A stretch of DNA of 64,000 nt, taken from the NCBI RefSeq assembly GCF_039955095.1, contig NZ_CP154878.1:868001-932000 (forward strand), given 5' to 3'. Of this stretch, positions 25,963 through 35,750 are shown in pieces. Positions within the stretch are counted from its first letter, which is position 1. Each line of letters begins with the position of its first letter. A program made the translations under genes and the position numbers. The DNA comes from Limosilactobacillus sp. WILCCON 0051 (GTDB lineage Bacteria; Bacillota; Bacilli; Lactobacillales; Lactobacillaceae). The notes under the pieces were generated by a model. It was not told the DNA's origin. It did no database searches and saw only the letters and a program-made list of their open reading frames with translations.

Positions 25963-27114
25963 ATGACAGAATTAAATGAAGCACAATTAATCAAGATTCG
26001 CCGCGATCTGCATCAGATTCCAGAACTGGCGCTGCAGGAAAGACAGACGCATGACTACCTGTTGAATACAATCAGCGGGTTTAACCAGGCTCATCTGGAA
26101 ATTCGCCAACCGGAAAAACTGCCGACTGCCTTGATGGTTTTGGTACACGGCAGCCAGCCGGCCAGAACGATTGGCTATCGAACCGATATCGATGCGCTGC
26201 CAGTAACAGAACAGACCGGACTGCCGTTTGCATCCAAGCATCCCGGCGTCATGCATGCCTGTGGCCACGACATCCACATGACGGTTGCTTTGGGCGTCTT
26301 GAGCTGGTTCAGTGAGCATCAGCCAAAAGACAATCTGCTGTTCTTCTTCCAGCCGGCTGAGGAAAGCGAAAACGGCGGCAAGCTGGCCTATGAGCAGGGA
26401 CTGTTTGCTGGCAAGTGGCGACCAGACGAGTTCTACGGCCTGCACGATAATCCGGATCTGCCCGCTGGCGCGATTGGCTGTCGCATGGGGACGCTGTTTG
26501 CCGGCACCACTGAGGTCAACATTGATATTACCGGTAAGGGCGGTCACGCGGCCTTCCCGCAGGATGCCAATGATACGGTCGTGGCGATGGCGTCTTTGAT
26601 CATGCAGGTGCAGACGATCATCTCACGCAGCATTGATCCGATTCAAAGCGGCGTGATCACGCTGGGCAAGGTTGAGGCCGGCACGATCCGCAACGTGATT
26701 GCCGGTCATGCTCACCTGGAAGGCACGATTCGCGGTCTGACGCAGGAAATGATTTTGAAGATCGATCAGCGCTTAAAAGACGTCTGTGAAGGAATTGCCA
26801 AAAGCTTTAACGTTAAGGTTGACCTCCAGCTGAATCAAGGCGGGTACTGGCCCGTTGAGAATAATCCGGAGCTGACCAAGCGCTTTATCGACTACATGAA
26901 ACAGACACGGGACGTTGAATTTATCGAAACCGCACCGGCAATGACGGGTGAAGATTTTGGCTATCTATTGGCCAAGTTCCCTGGCACCATGTTTTGGCTG
27001 GGCGTGGAAGATGACTCGCAGCTGCATTCGGCGACTTTAAAACCGGATGAGCGCGCCATTAAACGCGGCGTGGATGCTATTACCGGATTTTTGAACTATC
27101 GTATGCAGAACTAG
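25963..27114 (+). CDS. N-acetyl-LL-diaminopimelate deacetylase
   Basis: M20-family metallohydrolase (YkuR/DapL type) that removes the acetyl group to give LL-diaminopimelate. It is 383 residues. The metal-binding residues are in [11 protein letters not shown] (Cys/His, near 99-107), [12 protein letters not shown] (catalytic Glu pair) and [11 protein letters not shown], with the C-terminal [12 protein letters not shown]. These are conserved in YkuR and related amidohydrolases. Its place between dapD and dapA supports the diaminopimelate role over a generic aminoacylase. Confidence 0.92.
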   Translation: MTELNEAQLIKIRRDLHQIPELALQERQTHDYLLNTISGFNQAHLEIRQPEKLPTALMVLVHGSQPARTIGYRTDIDALPVTEQTGLPFASKHPGVMHACGHDIHMTVALGVLSWFSEHQPKDNLLFFFQPAEESENGGKLAYEQGLFAGKWRPDEFYGLHDNPDLPAGAIGCRMGTLFAGTTEVNIDITGKGGHAAFPQDANDTVVAMASLIMQVQTIISRSIDPIQSGVITLGKVEAGTIRNVIAGHAHLEGTIRGLTQEMILKIDQRLKDVCEGIAKSFNVKVDLQLNQGGYWPVENNPELTKRFIDYMKQTRDVEFIETAPAMTGEDFGYLLAKFPGTMFWLGVEDDSQLHSATLKPDERAIKRGVDAITGFLNYRMQN

Positions 27115-27125
27115 GGGGACTAATT

Positions 27126-28058
27126 ATGAATTTACAGGATGCTGATTTATTAACGGCAATCGTAACGCCATTTAACGAACAAAACGAACTGGATTTTGCC
27201 AGTCTGGCCAAGCTGACCAACTATCTGATCGAACAGGGCAGCAACGGTTTTGTCATTGGCGGCACGACTGGTGAGACGCCAACGCTGAGCCATGACGAAA
27301 AGCTGGCATTGTATCGTGAGTTTGCCAAGATCATTGATGGCCGCGTTCCGGTAATTGCCGGCACTGGCAGCAACAACACTGCCGAAACGATTGCCTTTAC
27401 CAATGAAGTGGCTGAGATCGAAGGCATTGACTATGCGCTGGTCGTGGTACCGCCATACAACAAGCCTAATCAGCGCGGCATGATTGCTCACTTTACAGCG
27501 GTGGCCGATCAGTCCAAGTTACCGATCGTGATCTATAACATTCCCGGCCGAACCGGTGTCAAGATGGCTGCTGAAACGATCGTGGAGCTTTCGCATCATG
27601 AAAACATCAAGGCTGTTAAGCAATGCGCCTCGCTGGAAGAAATGCAGTACGTGATCGATCACAAGGATGATGATTTCCAGGTCTTTACCGGCGAGGACGC
27701 TCAAGCATTGACGGCGCGCGTTTTAGGAGCCAATGGCGTGATCTCGGTCGCCTCGCATAATTACTGTGCCCAGATGCGGGAAATGTATGATCAATTGTAT
27801 AATGGTAATTGGCAGGCGGCCGCACGTCTGCAGCGCTGGCTGACGCCAAGAATGGCCGCGCTGTTTATGTACCCATCGCCATCACCGGTTAAGGCTGTCT
27901 TGAACGCACAAGGCTTTGGCGTGGGTGGCTGCCGTCTGCCGATTGCTACTCTGAACGACAACGAAAAGCAGCAGCTGGCGCAGGCGCTGTCATTGCCTGC
28001 CGACGCGCTGACTCATGAGTTGCCATTGAATCTTGGAAAGGGTGATGTTGATGACTAG
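27126..28058 (+). CDS. dapA: 4-hydroxy-tetrahydrodipicolinate synthase
   Basis: Condenses pyruvate with aspartate semialdehyde, the branch point to lysine. TIM-barrel Schiff-base enzyme of 310 residues: [11 protein letters not shown] (residues 45-55), Y137 in [10 protein letters not shown] and Schiff-base K165 in IKAVKQCAS. The usual GIKEAS becomes AVKQCAS, a minor change. It starts 11 bases after the deacetylase behind AGGGGGAC and overlaps dapB by 8 bases. Confidence 0.95.
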   Translation: MNLQDADLLTAIVTPFNEQNELDFASLAKLTNYLIEQGSNGFVIGGTTGETPTLSHDEKLALYREFAKIIDGRVPVIAGTGSNNTAETIAFTNEVAEIEGIDYALVVVPPYNKPNQRGMIAHFTAVADQSKLPIVIYNIPGRTGVKMAAETIVELSHHENIKAVKQCASLEEMQYVIDHKDDDFQVFTGEDAQALTARVLGANGVISVASHNYCAQMREMYDQLYNGNWQAAARLQRWLTPRMAALFMYPSPSPVKAVLNAQGFGVGGCRLPIATLNDNEKQQLAQALSLPADALTHELPLNLGKGDVDD

Positions 28059-28830
28059 TGTACTGATCGCCGGGTTTGCTGGTGCAATGGGACAAAAAGC
28101 CGTTGATCTGGTCAATGGCATGCCGGATTTTCAAATCGTTGCCGCTTTTTCGCCGCAAGCCGACCGTAACGATCCGGAACGCTACAATTTAAATGACGAT
28201 GTCCAGATCTTTAATGATTTGACAGCGATTCCCGATCAAGCAGCCGATATCTGGATTGACTTTACCGTTCCCAGTGCGGTTTATGAAAACGTCAAATACG
28301 CGCTGAATCATGGCATGCGACCCGTAGTTGGCACGACTGGTCTGACTGATGAGCAGGAAGCCGAACTGAAGGACCTTGCCAAAGCCAATCATTTGGGCGG
28401 CCTGATCGCGCCAAACTTTGGCATGTCGGCGGTCTTGCTGATGAAGTTCGCCCAGGAAGCCGCCAAGTATTTCCCGGACGTTGAGGTTATCGAAATGCAC
28501 CATGCTGATAAGAAAGACGCGCCATCAGGAACGGCACTGAGCACGGCTAAGATGATGGCTCAAAATCGTCAGCCGCACGAAAGCAATCCAGATGAGGTCG
28601 AAACGCTGGCCAACGTCCGCGGCGGCGACTATCAAGGCATCCGCATTCACTCGGTCCGTCTGCCAGGCTATATTGCCCATGAGCAGGTGCTGTTTGGCGG
28701 CACTGGCGAGGCATTGACCATTCGTCAGGATTCATTTGATCGGGGCTCGTTTATGAGCGGCGTTAAGGTAGCCTTACAAAAGGTTGCGTCGCTGAATGAA
28801 CTGGTTGTCGGTTTGGAAAATATTCTTTGA
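28051..28830 (+). CDS. dapB: 4-hydroxy-tetrahydrodipicolinate reductase
   Basis: NAD(P)H-dependent reductase forming tetrahydrodipicolinate. With the start at ATG 28051 it is 259 residues; GGAAAGGGTG just upstream supports this over the ATG at 28045. The Rossmann motif [15 protein letters not shown] is at the N terminus. [17 protein letters not shown] carries the catalytic His and Lys. [10 protein letters not shown] is also typical. It overlaps the dapA end, suggesting coupled translation. Confidence 0.95.
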   Translation: MTSVLIAGFAGAMGQKAVDLVNGMPDFQIVAAFSPQADRNDPERYNLNDDVQIFNDLTAIPDQAADIWIDFTVPSAVYENVKYALNHGMRPVVGTTGLTDEQEAELKDLAKANHLGGLIAPNFGMSAVLLMKFAQEAAKYFPDVEVIEMHHADKKDAPSGTALSTAKMMAQNRQPHESNPDEVETLANVRGGDYQGIRIHSVRLPGYIAHEQVLFGGTGEALTIRQDSFDRGSFMSGVKVALQKVASLNELVVGLENIL

Positions 28831-28850
28831 TGTAAAGGGGAAATTTGTTT

Positions 28851-30044
28851 ATGCCAACTCTAGCAAAAGATCTTAATGAAACGGTCAACCCACGCGTGGC
28901 TGCAATCTCACCATCTGGAATCCGCTCTTTTGATGCTCACGTCTCCAAGATTCCAGGCATCGTTAAGCTGACGATTGGTGAACCTGATCTTAACGTTCCT
29001 GAACACGTTAAGCAGGCAGCCGTGCAAAGTATTGTTGAAAACGACTCGCACTACACTTCCAACCGCGGCAAGATTGAACTGCGAAAAGCCATCAGCGGCT
29101 ATCTGGAACGGACACGCGGCGTGCACTATGACCCAGAAACCGAAATCGTTGCTACGGTTGGTGCGACCGAGGCCCTGGCAGCAACGATCTTTTCTCTGAT
29201 CAATGAAGGCGACAAGGTGATTATTCCAACGCCGGCCTTCTCGCTGTACTTCCCATTGGTTTCTCTGGCAGGTGGGACGCCGGTACAGGTTGATGTTTCA
29301 GAGGACGATTTTGTCTTGACGCCTGAACTGCTGGAAAACGTCTTGAAAAAGGAAGGTCCAGCAGTTAAGGCGGTTCTGCTGAACTACCCAGTCAACCCAA
29401 CTGGCCGTGAATATCCACGCGAGGTGTTGGAAGGCCTGGCTAAGGTCATTGCCGATCATCATCTGTATGTATTTGCCGATGAAATCTACAGTGAACTGGT
29501 TTATGGTGTGGAACACACGTCAATGGCTACGCTTTTGCCAGACCGGACCATCTTTATCTCTGGCCTGTCCAAGTCGCATGCCATGACTGGCTATCGGATG
29601 GGCTACTTTGCCGGTCCTAAAGAAGCCATCGACAACATCACCAAGCTGCATTCATTCTTGGTAACCTCAATTACCGACTCAACGCAGGCAGCCGCCATTG
29701 AAGCCTACAACAATGGGGATGAGGATCCGATTAAGGCACGGGCCATCTACCAAAAGCGGCGTGACTATGTTTTGAAGTCCTTAAACGATATGGGCATTGA
29801 AACGGTTCCACCACAAGGCGCGTTCTACATTTTCGCCAAGATTCCAGCCAGCTATGGTACGGATGACATGCAGTTCGCCTTGGATCTGGCCAAGGAAGCC
29901 CAGGTCGGCGTTACGCCAGGCAATGCCTTTGGTGCGGGTGGTGCCGGCTGGGTTCGGCTGTCATACGCGGCTTCTGATGAGGATCTGCACACGGCGATGG
30001 AACGCATGAAGCCATTTATTGAAAAGGTTAACGCAAAGAACTAA
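28851..30044 (+). CDS. Class I/II aminotransferase, probable N-acetyl-diaminopimelate aminotransferase
   Basis: PLP-dependent fold type I aminotransferase of 397 residues, most likely the PatA-type enzyme that transaminates N-acetyl-2-amino-6-oxopimelate in the acetylase pathway. Visible: LTIGEPDLNVPEHVK, VGATEALAATIF (PLP contact), YPVNPTGREYP, FADEIYSELVY (Asp contacting PLP) and FISGLSKSHAMTGYRMGY with the Schiff-base lysine. ATG at 28851 follows AAAGGGGA with good spacing; a TTG six bases upstream is less likely. The substrate is inferred from its place in a full lysine operon; an aspartate aminotransferase is the alternative. Confidence 0.85.
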   Translation: MPTLAKDLNETVNPRVAAISPSGIRSFDAHVSKIPGIVKLTIGEPDLNVPEHVKQAAVQSIVENDSHYTSNRGKIELRKAISGYLERTRGVHYDPETEIVATVGATEALAATIFSLINEGDKVIIPTPAFSLYFPLVSLAGGTPVQVDVSEDDFVLTPELLENVLKKEGPAVKAVLLNYPVNPTGREYPREVLEGLAKVIADHHLYVFADEIYSELVYGVEHTSMATLLPDRTIFISGLSKSHAMTGYRMGYFAGPKEAIDNITKLHSFLVTSITDSTQAAAIEAYNNGDEDPIKARAIYQKRRDYVLKSLNDMGIETVPPQGAFYIFAKIPASYGTDDMQFALDLAKEAQVGVTPGNAFGAGGAGWVRLSYAASDEDLHTAMERMKPFIEKVNAKN

Positions 30045-30059
30045 AGGAGCGATTCTAAT

Positions 30060-31118
30060 ATGAGCAAGCAGTACAATGTCGCAATTCTGGGTGCCACGGG
30101 GGCGGTCGGCACGCGGATGATTGAACAATTAGCCCAGTCTACGATTCCCGTCAAGCATGTTAAGCTTTTGGCATCCAAAAAATCAGCCGGTAAGACGCTG
30201 CAGTTTAAGGGTCAGCCGGTAACCGTTGAGGAAACGACTCCTGAATCCTTTGACGGCGTTGACATTGTATTGTCGTCTGCTGGCGGATCGGTTTCCAAGA
30301 AGTTTCTGCCAGAAGCCGTTAAGCGCGGGGCAGTCTGTGTTGACAATACCAGTGCCTTTCGAATGGAGCCAGATGTGCCGCTGGTCGTACCAGAAGTCAA
30401 CGAAGCTGCTTTGAAGGATCATCATGGCATCGTGGCCAATCCTAACTGTTCCACGATTCAAATGGTGATGGCTCTGGAACCCGTTCGGCGCAATTTTGGC
30501 TTAAAGCAGATCGTGGTTTCTACCTACCAGGCAGCTTCGGGTGCTGGTCAATCCGCTTTAAACGAAATGTATCAGGAAGCCCAAGACTTTTTGGACGGCA
30601 AGGACATGCAGCCTGATGCTCATATTCTGCCAACCAAGGGCGACAAGAAGCATTACCCACTGGCATTCAACCTGCTGCCGCAAATTGACGTCTTGGAAGA
30701 ATCAGGCTATTCGCACGAAGAATGGAAGATGATTCATGAAACCAAGAAGATCATGCTTGGCGACATGAATTCACAAGACATTAAGGTTACGGCTACCTGT
30801 GTCCGTGTGCCGGTTCCAATCGCGCATGGCGAAAGCGTCTACTTTACGGTTGAGGATGAATCGGCTACGGCTCAGGATATTATGCGCGTGGTAGCCGACT
30901 TCCCTGGCAACGTTTTGGAAGACGATATTGCTCATCAGATCTACCCACAGCCAATTAATGCGGTCGGCAAACGGGAGACGTTTGTCGGTCGGATTCGCCC
31001 TGATTATGAAAACAAGGGTGCCTTCAACATGTGGGTCGTTGCTGACAATCTGTTGAAGGGCGCTGCCTGGAACACGGTTGAAAATGCCGAGCGTCTGGTA
31101 GCACTGGGCCTGGTCTAA
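30060..31118 (+). CDS. asd: Aspartate-semialdehyde dehydrogenase
   Basis: Reduces aspartyl phosphate to aspartate semialdehyde, the second step shared by lysine, threonine and methionine. It has 352 residues. Rossmann loop [14 protein letters not shown] (7-20), catalytic C130 in [13 protein letters not shown], and the later [10 protein letters not shown] and [14 protein letters not shown] segments are conserved. AAAGGAGCG precedes the ATG. It is the last gene of the lysA operon, directly before a strong terminator. Confidence 0.96.
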   Translation: MSKQYNVAILGATGAVGTRMIEQLAQSTIPVKHVKLLASKKSAGKTLQFKGQPVTVEETTPESFDGVDIVLSSAGGSVSKKFLPEAVKRGAVCVDNTSAFRMEPDVPLVVPEVNEAALKDHHGIVANPNCSTIQMVMALEPVRRNFGLKQIVVSTYQAASGAGQSALNEMYQEAQDFLDGKDMQPDAHILPTKGDKKHYPLAFNLLPQIDVLEESGYSHEEWKMIHETKKIMLGDMNSQDIKVTATCVRVPVPIAHGESVYFTVEDESATAQDIMRVVADFPGNVLEDDIAHQIYPQPINAVGKRETFVGRIRPDYENKGAFNMWVVADNLLKGAAWNTVENAERLVALGLV

Positions 31119-31151
31119 AAGATTTCTTGAAACTAGCATCGACTTAAACTG

Positions 31152-31187
31152 AAAATCCGTCTGGCTGCTTGCGGGACGGATTTTTTT
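31152..31187 (+). terminator. Terminator of the lysine operon
   Basis: AAATCCGTC...GACGGAT followed by seven T. Confidence 0.9.
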
Positions 31188-31232
31188 GTTATACTGGAAA
31201 TATAATTTGGAATCAGGAAGGAAGATTTATTT

Positions 31233-31928
31233 ATGGATGCCAACCATCTTTCATTACGATTGGCGCGTGTTGCCAGCTATGTACCTAAAGGAGCCCGCAT
31301 GGCCGATATTGGCTCGGATCATGCCTATCTGCCGGCACACCTGGCATTGAACGATCAGATTGAGTATGCCGTTGCTGGGGAGGTTGTCAAAGGACCGTTT
31401 GAAAACGCCGCACATGAGATCAAACAGCTGCAGCTTGACAACGTGATTCAGCCGCGGCTTGCCGATGGACTGGCAGCAATTCAAGCTGATGATTGCATTG
31501 ATACGATTACGATTGCTGGAATGGGCGGAACCTTGATTGCCAAGATTCTGGCTGCCGACACGCAAAAACTTGCCGGGGTCAAGCGCTTGATCCTGCAGCC
31601 CAACGTTGGCGGTGAGCGCGTCAGAGAATGGCTCTTGGCTAATCAATGGCAGATCATGGCTGAAGAAGTGCTGGAAGAAGATGACCATATTTATGAGATC
31701 ATCGTGGCTGAGCCTTCGATCGTTCCATTTACCTATAACGATCGTGAGCTTAAGTTTGGTCCTTTCTTATTGGAACAGGATCAGCCTGCTTTTCGGAAAG
31801 AATGGCTGGCCGAGCTTGAGCGAGAGCAGGTTGCCATTGAACAGATGAAAAAAGCCGCCCAGCCGCCCGTTGCCAAGATCAAGGAGTTTGAACGCGAGAT
31901 GCAGATGATTAAAGAGGTGATCAAATGA
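31233..31928 (+). CDS. trmK: tRNA (adenine(22)-N1)-methyltransferase
   Basis: SAM-dependent enzyme that methylates A22 of certain tRNAs. It is 231 residues: N-terminal Rossmann methyltransferase with LARVASYVPKGARMADIGSDHAYLP (SAM loop DIGSDHA), AGEVVKGPFENA and ITIAGMGGTLIAKIL, followed by a C-terminal coiled coil (about 185-231) with EREQVAIEQMKKA. This architecture is typical for TrmK. The neighbour overlapping by 4 bases is the Nif3-like gene, a conserved pairing usually located right after rpoD. Confidence 0.95.
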   Translation: MDANHLSLRLARVASYVPKGARMADIGSDHAYLPAHLALNDQIEYAVAGEVVKGPFENAAHEIKQLQLDNVIQPRLADGLAAIQADDCIDTITIAGMGGTLIAKILAADTQKLAGVKRLILQPNVGGERVREWLLANQWQIMAEEVLEEDDHIYEIIVAEPSIVPFTYNDRELKFGPFLLEQDQPAFRKEWLAELEREQVAIEQMKKAAQPPVAKIKEFEREMQMIKEVIK

Positions 31929-32749
31929 CGACTGGAAACGATCTTATTCAACGATTTGAAATGTTTGCCAATCCGGCTTTGGCTGAATCTTGGGATCATG
32001 TCGGCCTGCAGCTGGGCAATCCTGAACGACCGGTCAAACGGGTCATGACGGCTTTGGACTGCCGCCCAGAAGTCGTCCAAGAAGCCATTGAAAAAAACGT
32101 TGACTTTATCTTCAATCACCATCCAGCCATGTTTCATGCCGCTAAGACCTTGGACGTACGCGACCCGCAGATTGCCATGTATCAAACGCTTTTGGAGCAT
32201 GACATTACGGTTTACGCGGCACATACCAACCTTGACAATGCCAATGGCGGAATGAATGATTGGCTGGCTGACCAATTGGAGCTGACTAACGTTGAGCCGC
32301 TGCAGATTACGGGCGTTGATCCGATCTCAGGACGCGACTATGGAATGGGGCGGCTGGGCGACTTATTGCAGCCAATGAGTCCAGCGGCATTTGGTCAATG
32401 GTGTCTAGAAAAGTTTCAGCTTAATGGAGCCCGTTTGATCGTCAATCCAGCCGATCAAAAGCAGCTGATCAAGCGAGTTGCGATTTTGGGCGGCTCCGGA
32501 CAGGATTTTTGGCAGCTGGCTAAAAAGCGCGGGGCTGATGCGTATGTAACTGGCGATGTGAGCTATCATTTTGCCCATGATATGATTGCCAGCCATTTAA
32601 CGGTGGTTGATGCCGGTCATCATATCGAAGCCGTCTGTCAGGATCAGCTGGCCAGTCTGCTTAAAAAATGGCGCCAGGAAAACGACTGGGATTTTGAGGT
32701 CATAACCTCTGAGATCAATACGGAGCCGTTTAAGTTTATCGTCAAATAG
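31925..32749 (+). CDS. Nif3-like dinuclear metal-binding protein (YqfO family)
   Basis: Member of the Nif3/DUF34 family; toroidal hexamers with a dimetal site, function not settled (annotated in some species as GTP cyclohydrolase 1 type 2). Ligand motifs: FNHHPAMFH near 60-68, AAHTNLDNANGGMND near 98 and the C-terminal VVDAGHHIEAVC. At 274 residues it lacks the PII-like insertion that makes B. subtilis YqfO about 100 residues longer. It is coupled to trmK by a 4-base overlap. Confidence 0.9.
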   Translation: MTTGNDLIQRFEMFANPALAESWDHVGLQLGNPERPVKRVMTALDCRPEVVQEAIEKNVDFIFNHHPAMFHAAKTLDVRDPQIAMYQTLLEHDITVYAAHTNLDNANGGMNDWLADQLELTNVEPLQITGVDPISGRDYGMGRLGDLLQPMSPAAFGQWCLEKFQLNGARLIVNPADQKQLIKRVAILGGSGQDFWQLAKKRGADAYVTGDVSYHFAHDMIASHLTVVDAGHHIEAVCQDQLASLLKKWRQENDWDFEVITSEINTEPFKFIVK

Positions 32750-32837
32750 GCTGACTTTGCCTGCTCTGTTTATTGAAAAAGTGCTAAAGTTGACGTATTG
32801 GTAGTAATGACTAATTCATAAAGAAAAGGTGATCGAT

Positions 32838-34088
32838 TTGACTGAAGAAAAATATCCTGAACTGCTGCCGCGTTTTTTGAAATACGTTCAGGTTGAAACG
32901 CGCTCGGATCCGCAATCAGCCACGGTGCCTTCCAGTCCTAAAGAAACGGCCTTTTTAAAACAGCTAGCGCAAGAGCTGCAAGACCTGGGATTGAGCAACG
33001 TGCGCATTCATCCGCAAAACTCATATCTGTTGGCAACGATCCCCAGCAATCTTGATCATGACGTGCCAGTTGTTGGTTTGATTGCCCATATCGATACGGC
33101 GGACTTTAATGCCGACCACGTTCTGCCGCAGGTGATTGACGATTATGATGGTCAATCTGACATTGCCTTGTCGGACAGCGGCTATCAGCTTTCGCCGGCT
33201 GAGTTTCCATCATTGAAAAAATATGCGCATCAGACGCTGATTACGACGGATGGCCGCACGCTTTTAGGCGCCGATGACAAATCAGGCGTGGCCGAGATCG
33301 TAACGATGGCATCATATTTGCTGAAGCATCCTGAAATCAAGCATGGCACGATTCAGATCGGTCTGGGGCCGGATGAGGAGATTGGTACTGGTGCCGACCA
33401 CTTTGACGTTAAGGACTTTGGGGCTGATTTTGCCTATACGGTTGATGGCGGTCCACTGGGTGAGCTGGAGTATGAAACCTTTAATGCTGCCCAAGCCGAG
33501 ATTACGATTACTGGCAAGGACGTCCACACTGGGGTTGCCAAGGGAACGATGATCAATGCCATTCAAGTCGGCATCGATCTGCACAACCGCCTGCCAGAAC
33601 ACGATCGCGCTGAGGAAACGGCTGGTCGCGAAGGCTTTTACCATCTCTACAAGTTCAATGGCGGCGTTGACCATGCCGAGATGACCTATCTGATTCGGGA
33701 TCATGATCGCCAAAAATTCGAGGAGCGCAAGCAGAATCTCAAGCAGATCGTTGCACAGCTAAACGAACAGCTGGGTGAAGAGCGGATTCAAATGAAGCTT
33801 TACGATCAATACTATAATTTGAAGGATGCGCTCAAGGATCACATGGAAGTCGTTGCGATTGCCAAACAGGCGATGGAGAATCTGGATATTGAACCAGTGA
33901 TCTATCCAGTGCGGGGCGGTACGGACGGCTCCACGATCTCTTATCTGGGGCTGCCGACGCCAAACCTGTTCGCGGGTGGCGAGAACATGCACTCGCGCTT
34001 TGAGTACGTTTCTTTGCAGACCATGGAAAAGGCCTTGGATGTTTTGCTGGAAATCGTCAAGCTGACGGCCCAGACACCGGTTAAATAG
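32838..34088 (+). CDS. pepT: Peptidase T (tripeptide aminopeptidase)
   Basis: Dizinc M20-family exopeptidase that trims the N-terminal residue from tripeptides, part of the peptide utilisation typical of lactobacilli. Metal motifs: GLIAHIDTADFNAD (His and Asp), LLGADDKSGVAEI (bridging Asp), GPDEEIGTGADHFD (catalytic Glu) and AYTVDGGPLGELEYE. About 416 residues from the TTG at 32838, which is well spaced from AAAAGGTGA; the GTG at 32829 overlaps that site and is less likely. It has its own terminator. Confidence 0.93.
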   Translation: MTEEKYPELLPRFLKYVQVETRSDPQSATVPSSPKETAFLKQLAQELQDLGLSNVRIHPQNSYLLATIPSNLDHDVPVVGLIAHIDTADFNADHVLPQVIDDYDGQSDIALSDSGYQLSPAEFPSLKKYAHQTLITTDGRTLLGADDKSGVAEIVTMASYLLKHPEIKHGTIQIGLGPDEEIGTGADHFDVKDFGADFAYTVDGGPLGELEYETFNAAQAEITITGKDVHTGVAKGTMINAIQVGIDLHNRLPEHDRAEETAGREGFYHLYKFNGGVDHAEMTYLIRDHDRQKFEERKQNLKQIVAQLNEQLGEERIQMKLYDQYYNLKDALKDHMEVVAIAKQAMENLDIEPVIYPVRGGTDGSTISYLGLPTPNLFAGGENMHSRFEYVSLQTMEKALDVLLEIVKLTAQTPVK

Positions 34089-34106
34089 TTTTGCCGCTTA
34101 AAGTAT

Positions 34107-34142
34107 AAAATCCCTGTCGCAGCTGAGCGGCAGGGATTTTTA
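34107..34142 (+). terminator. Terminator after pepT
   Basis: AAAATCCCTGTCGC / GCGGCAGGGATTTTT hairpin with T-run. Confidence 0.93.
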
Positions 34143-34229
34143 ATTTGAAATGTTTGAAAACGCTGTAATGATTGATTCATTGGTGATATGCTTAAAAAAA
34201 CGGCTTGAAATCAGAAAGGATGATGAGTC

Positions 34230-35078
34230 ATGCAAACCGTTACGATCAATCAGCGCGTGCTGGCGGCAGTCGGTCTGGGTACCTGGCACATGGGGGATGA
34301 TCCCGCTAAGCGTACGACGGAGATTCAAGCGCTGCAGGCAGGCATTAAAGCCGGTGCACAGGTCATCGATACGGCCGAGATGTATGGCAATGGCAAAGCC
34401 GAGCGTCTGGTTGCCGAAGCCATCAAGCCGTTTGATCGGCAAGACCTGTTTATCATTGACAAGGTCCTGCCGCAGCACGCGAGCCACGCGCAGCTGGAGC
34501 AGAGTCTGGATCGCAGTCTAAAAAACGTTGGCACGGATTACTTTGATTTATATCTTTTGCATTGGCGCGGGCAGGTTCCATTGGCTGAAACCGTGGCCGA
34601 ACTGGAGCGGGTCAAGCAGGCTGGCAAGATTCGAGCCTGGGGCGTCTCTAATTTTGACGTGGCTGATCTAAAAGAGCTGTATGCCCTGCCAAACGGCGAT
34701 AACTGCGCAGCTAACGAAGATCTTTATAATCTTGATCGACGCGGGATCGAATATGATCTGCTGGCCTGGCAAAAAGATCAAGGACTGCCATTGATTGCCT
34801 ATTCGCCGGTTGCACAAGGCGATACGTTAAGTGGTCGACTCACCGCGGATCCAACGCTGCAAAAACTGGCTGCTCGGCATCAGGCCACGGTTTATCAGAT
34901 CATGCTGGCCTGGACCATTCGCTGCGGCAATACGCTGACGATTCCTCAGACCGGCAACCCTGAGCATGCGCGGCAGAACGTGGCGGCTGGCGAGCTGGAA
35001 TTCAGTGACGCGGAGCTGTTGGAACTGGAACGAGCCTTCCCATCACCGCGCCAAAAACAGCCGCTGGCTACGATTTAG
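34230..35078 (+). CDS. Aldo/keto reductase
   Basis: NADPH-dependent oxidoreductase of the AKR superfamily, 282 residues. The catalytic tetrad is visible: D47 and Y52 in VIDTAEMYGNG, K78 in IIDKVLP and H111 in LLHWRG. GVSNFDVADLKEL and LIAYSPVAQGD are also standard. The C-terminal IPQTGNPEHARQN binds the cofactor phosphate. AAAGGATGATGAG precedes the ATG. Physiological substrate unknown; sugar aldehydes or 2,5-diketo-gluconate-like compounds are typical for this subgroup. Confidence 0.92.
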   Translation: MQTVTINQRVLAAVGLGTWHMGDDPAKRTTEIQALQAGIKAGAQVIDTAEMYGNGKAERLVAEAIKPFDRQDLFIIDKVLPQHASHAQLEQSLDRSLKNVGTDYFDLYLLHWRGQVPLAETVAELERVKQAGKIRAWGVSNFDVADLKELYALPNGDNCAANEDLYNLDRRGIEYDLLAWQKDQGLPLIAYSPVAQGDTLSGRLTADPTLQKLAARHQATVYQIMLAWTIRCGNTLTIPQTGNPEHARQNVAAGELEFSDAELLELERAFPSPRQKQPLATI

Positions 35079-35112
35079 TCATGGCAAACGGTAAAAATGG
35101 CAGCTTGGCCGA

Positions 35113-35583
35113 CTAGTTTTGGCTAAGCTCGTTTTGAAAGCGGGTAAGCCAAGCCGGCAGCGCCTCGCTTAGTGAAGCATAGGTGTCATAAAAGCGATGC
35201 GTGATCCAGGGGTCGACAATCCAGTGATCCTCTTTACCTGCAACGGCTGCATAAATACCATGTACCTTGTCTGCCAGACCGGCTGGAGCCATTGAGCGGG
35301 CGTCCAGCATGTTCATCTGATCCATTACCAGAATGTAATCGGCGTCAAAAAAGTCATGGTCCGTCAGCTGGCGAGCAATCAGACCATCAGCTGACAGGCC
35401 ATGTTCGGCTAAGACGGCCTGCGTTCGGTGATCAGCTGGCGAACCGGCTGCGATGTCGCTGGTACCGGCTGAATCAATTTGAATCTGATCGGCGAGTCCG
35501 GCATCAGCGACCATTTGCCGAAACATTGCCTCGGCCATTGGTGAGCGGCAGATGTTGCCCAGACAGACAAAGATAACTTTCAT
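35113..35583 (-). CDS. Low-molecular-weight protein-tyrosine phosphatase
   Basis: A 156-residue phosphatase of the arsenate-reductase-like LMW-PTP fold. The P-loop is at the very N terminus: VCLGNICRSP with nucleophile C7 and R13. The general acid is D124 in VDPWI. Members act on tyrosine phosphates, often of capsule or exopolysaccharide regulators, but no partner kinase is near, so the substrate is open. It is convergent with the aldo/keto reductase, with 34 bases between. Confidence 0.92.
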   Translation of the reverse strand: MKVIFVCLGNICRSPMAEAMFRQMVADAGLADQIQIDSAGTSDIAAGSPADHRTQAVLAEHGLSADGLIARQLTDHDFFDADYILVMDQMNMLDARSMAPAGLADKVHGIYAAVAGKEDHWIVDPWITHRFYDTYASLSEALPAWLTRFQNELSQN

Positions 35584-35689
35584 TTATAAAACCTCGCTTG
35601 CTTTTAGTTTGCTAAGGCATTATAACAGCCACAAAGCTTGATTTGTGGGCAAATTGAAAAGATTCGCATCATTTATTAAAACGTGTTAC

Positions 35690-35734
35690 TATAATGTTAG
35701 AGATGGAGCGATTAAACAGGATCGCTCCTTTTTT
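35690..35734 (+). promoter_or_regulatory. -10 box followed by a terminator-like hairpin in the endA leader
   Basis: TATAAT at 35690-35695 with no clear -35. Ten bases later GGAGCGAT (35705-35712) and ATCGCTCC (35721-35728) form a perfect 8-bp GC-rich stem followed by six T (35729-35734), only 17 bases before the nuclease start codon. It has the form of an intrinsic terminator in the 5' leader. Confidence 0.65.
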
Positions 35735-35750
35735 ATTGGGGGAGTAATCG

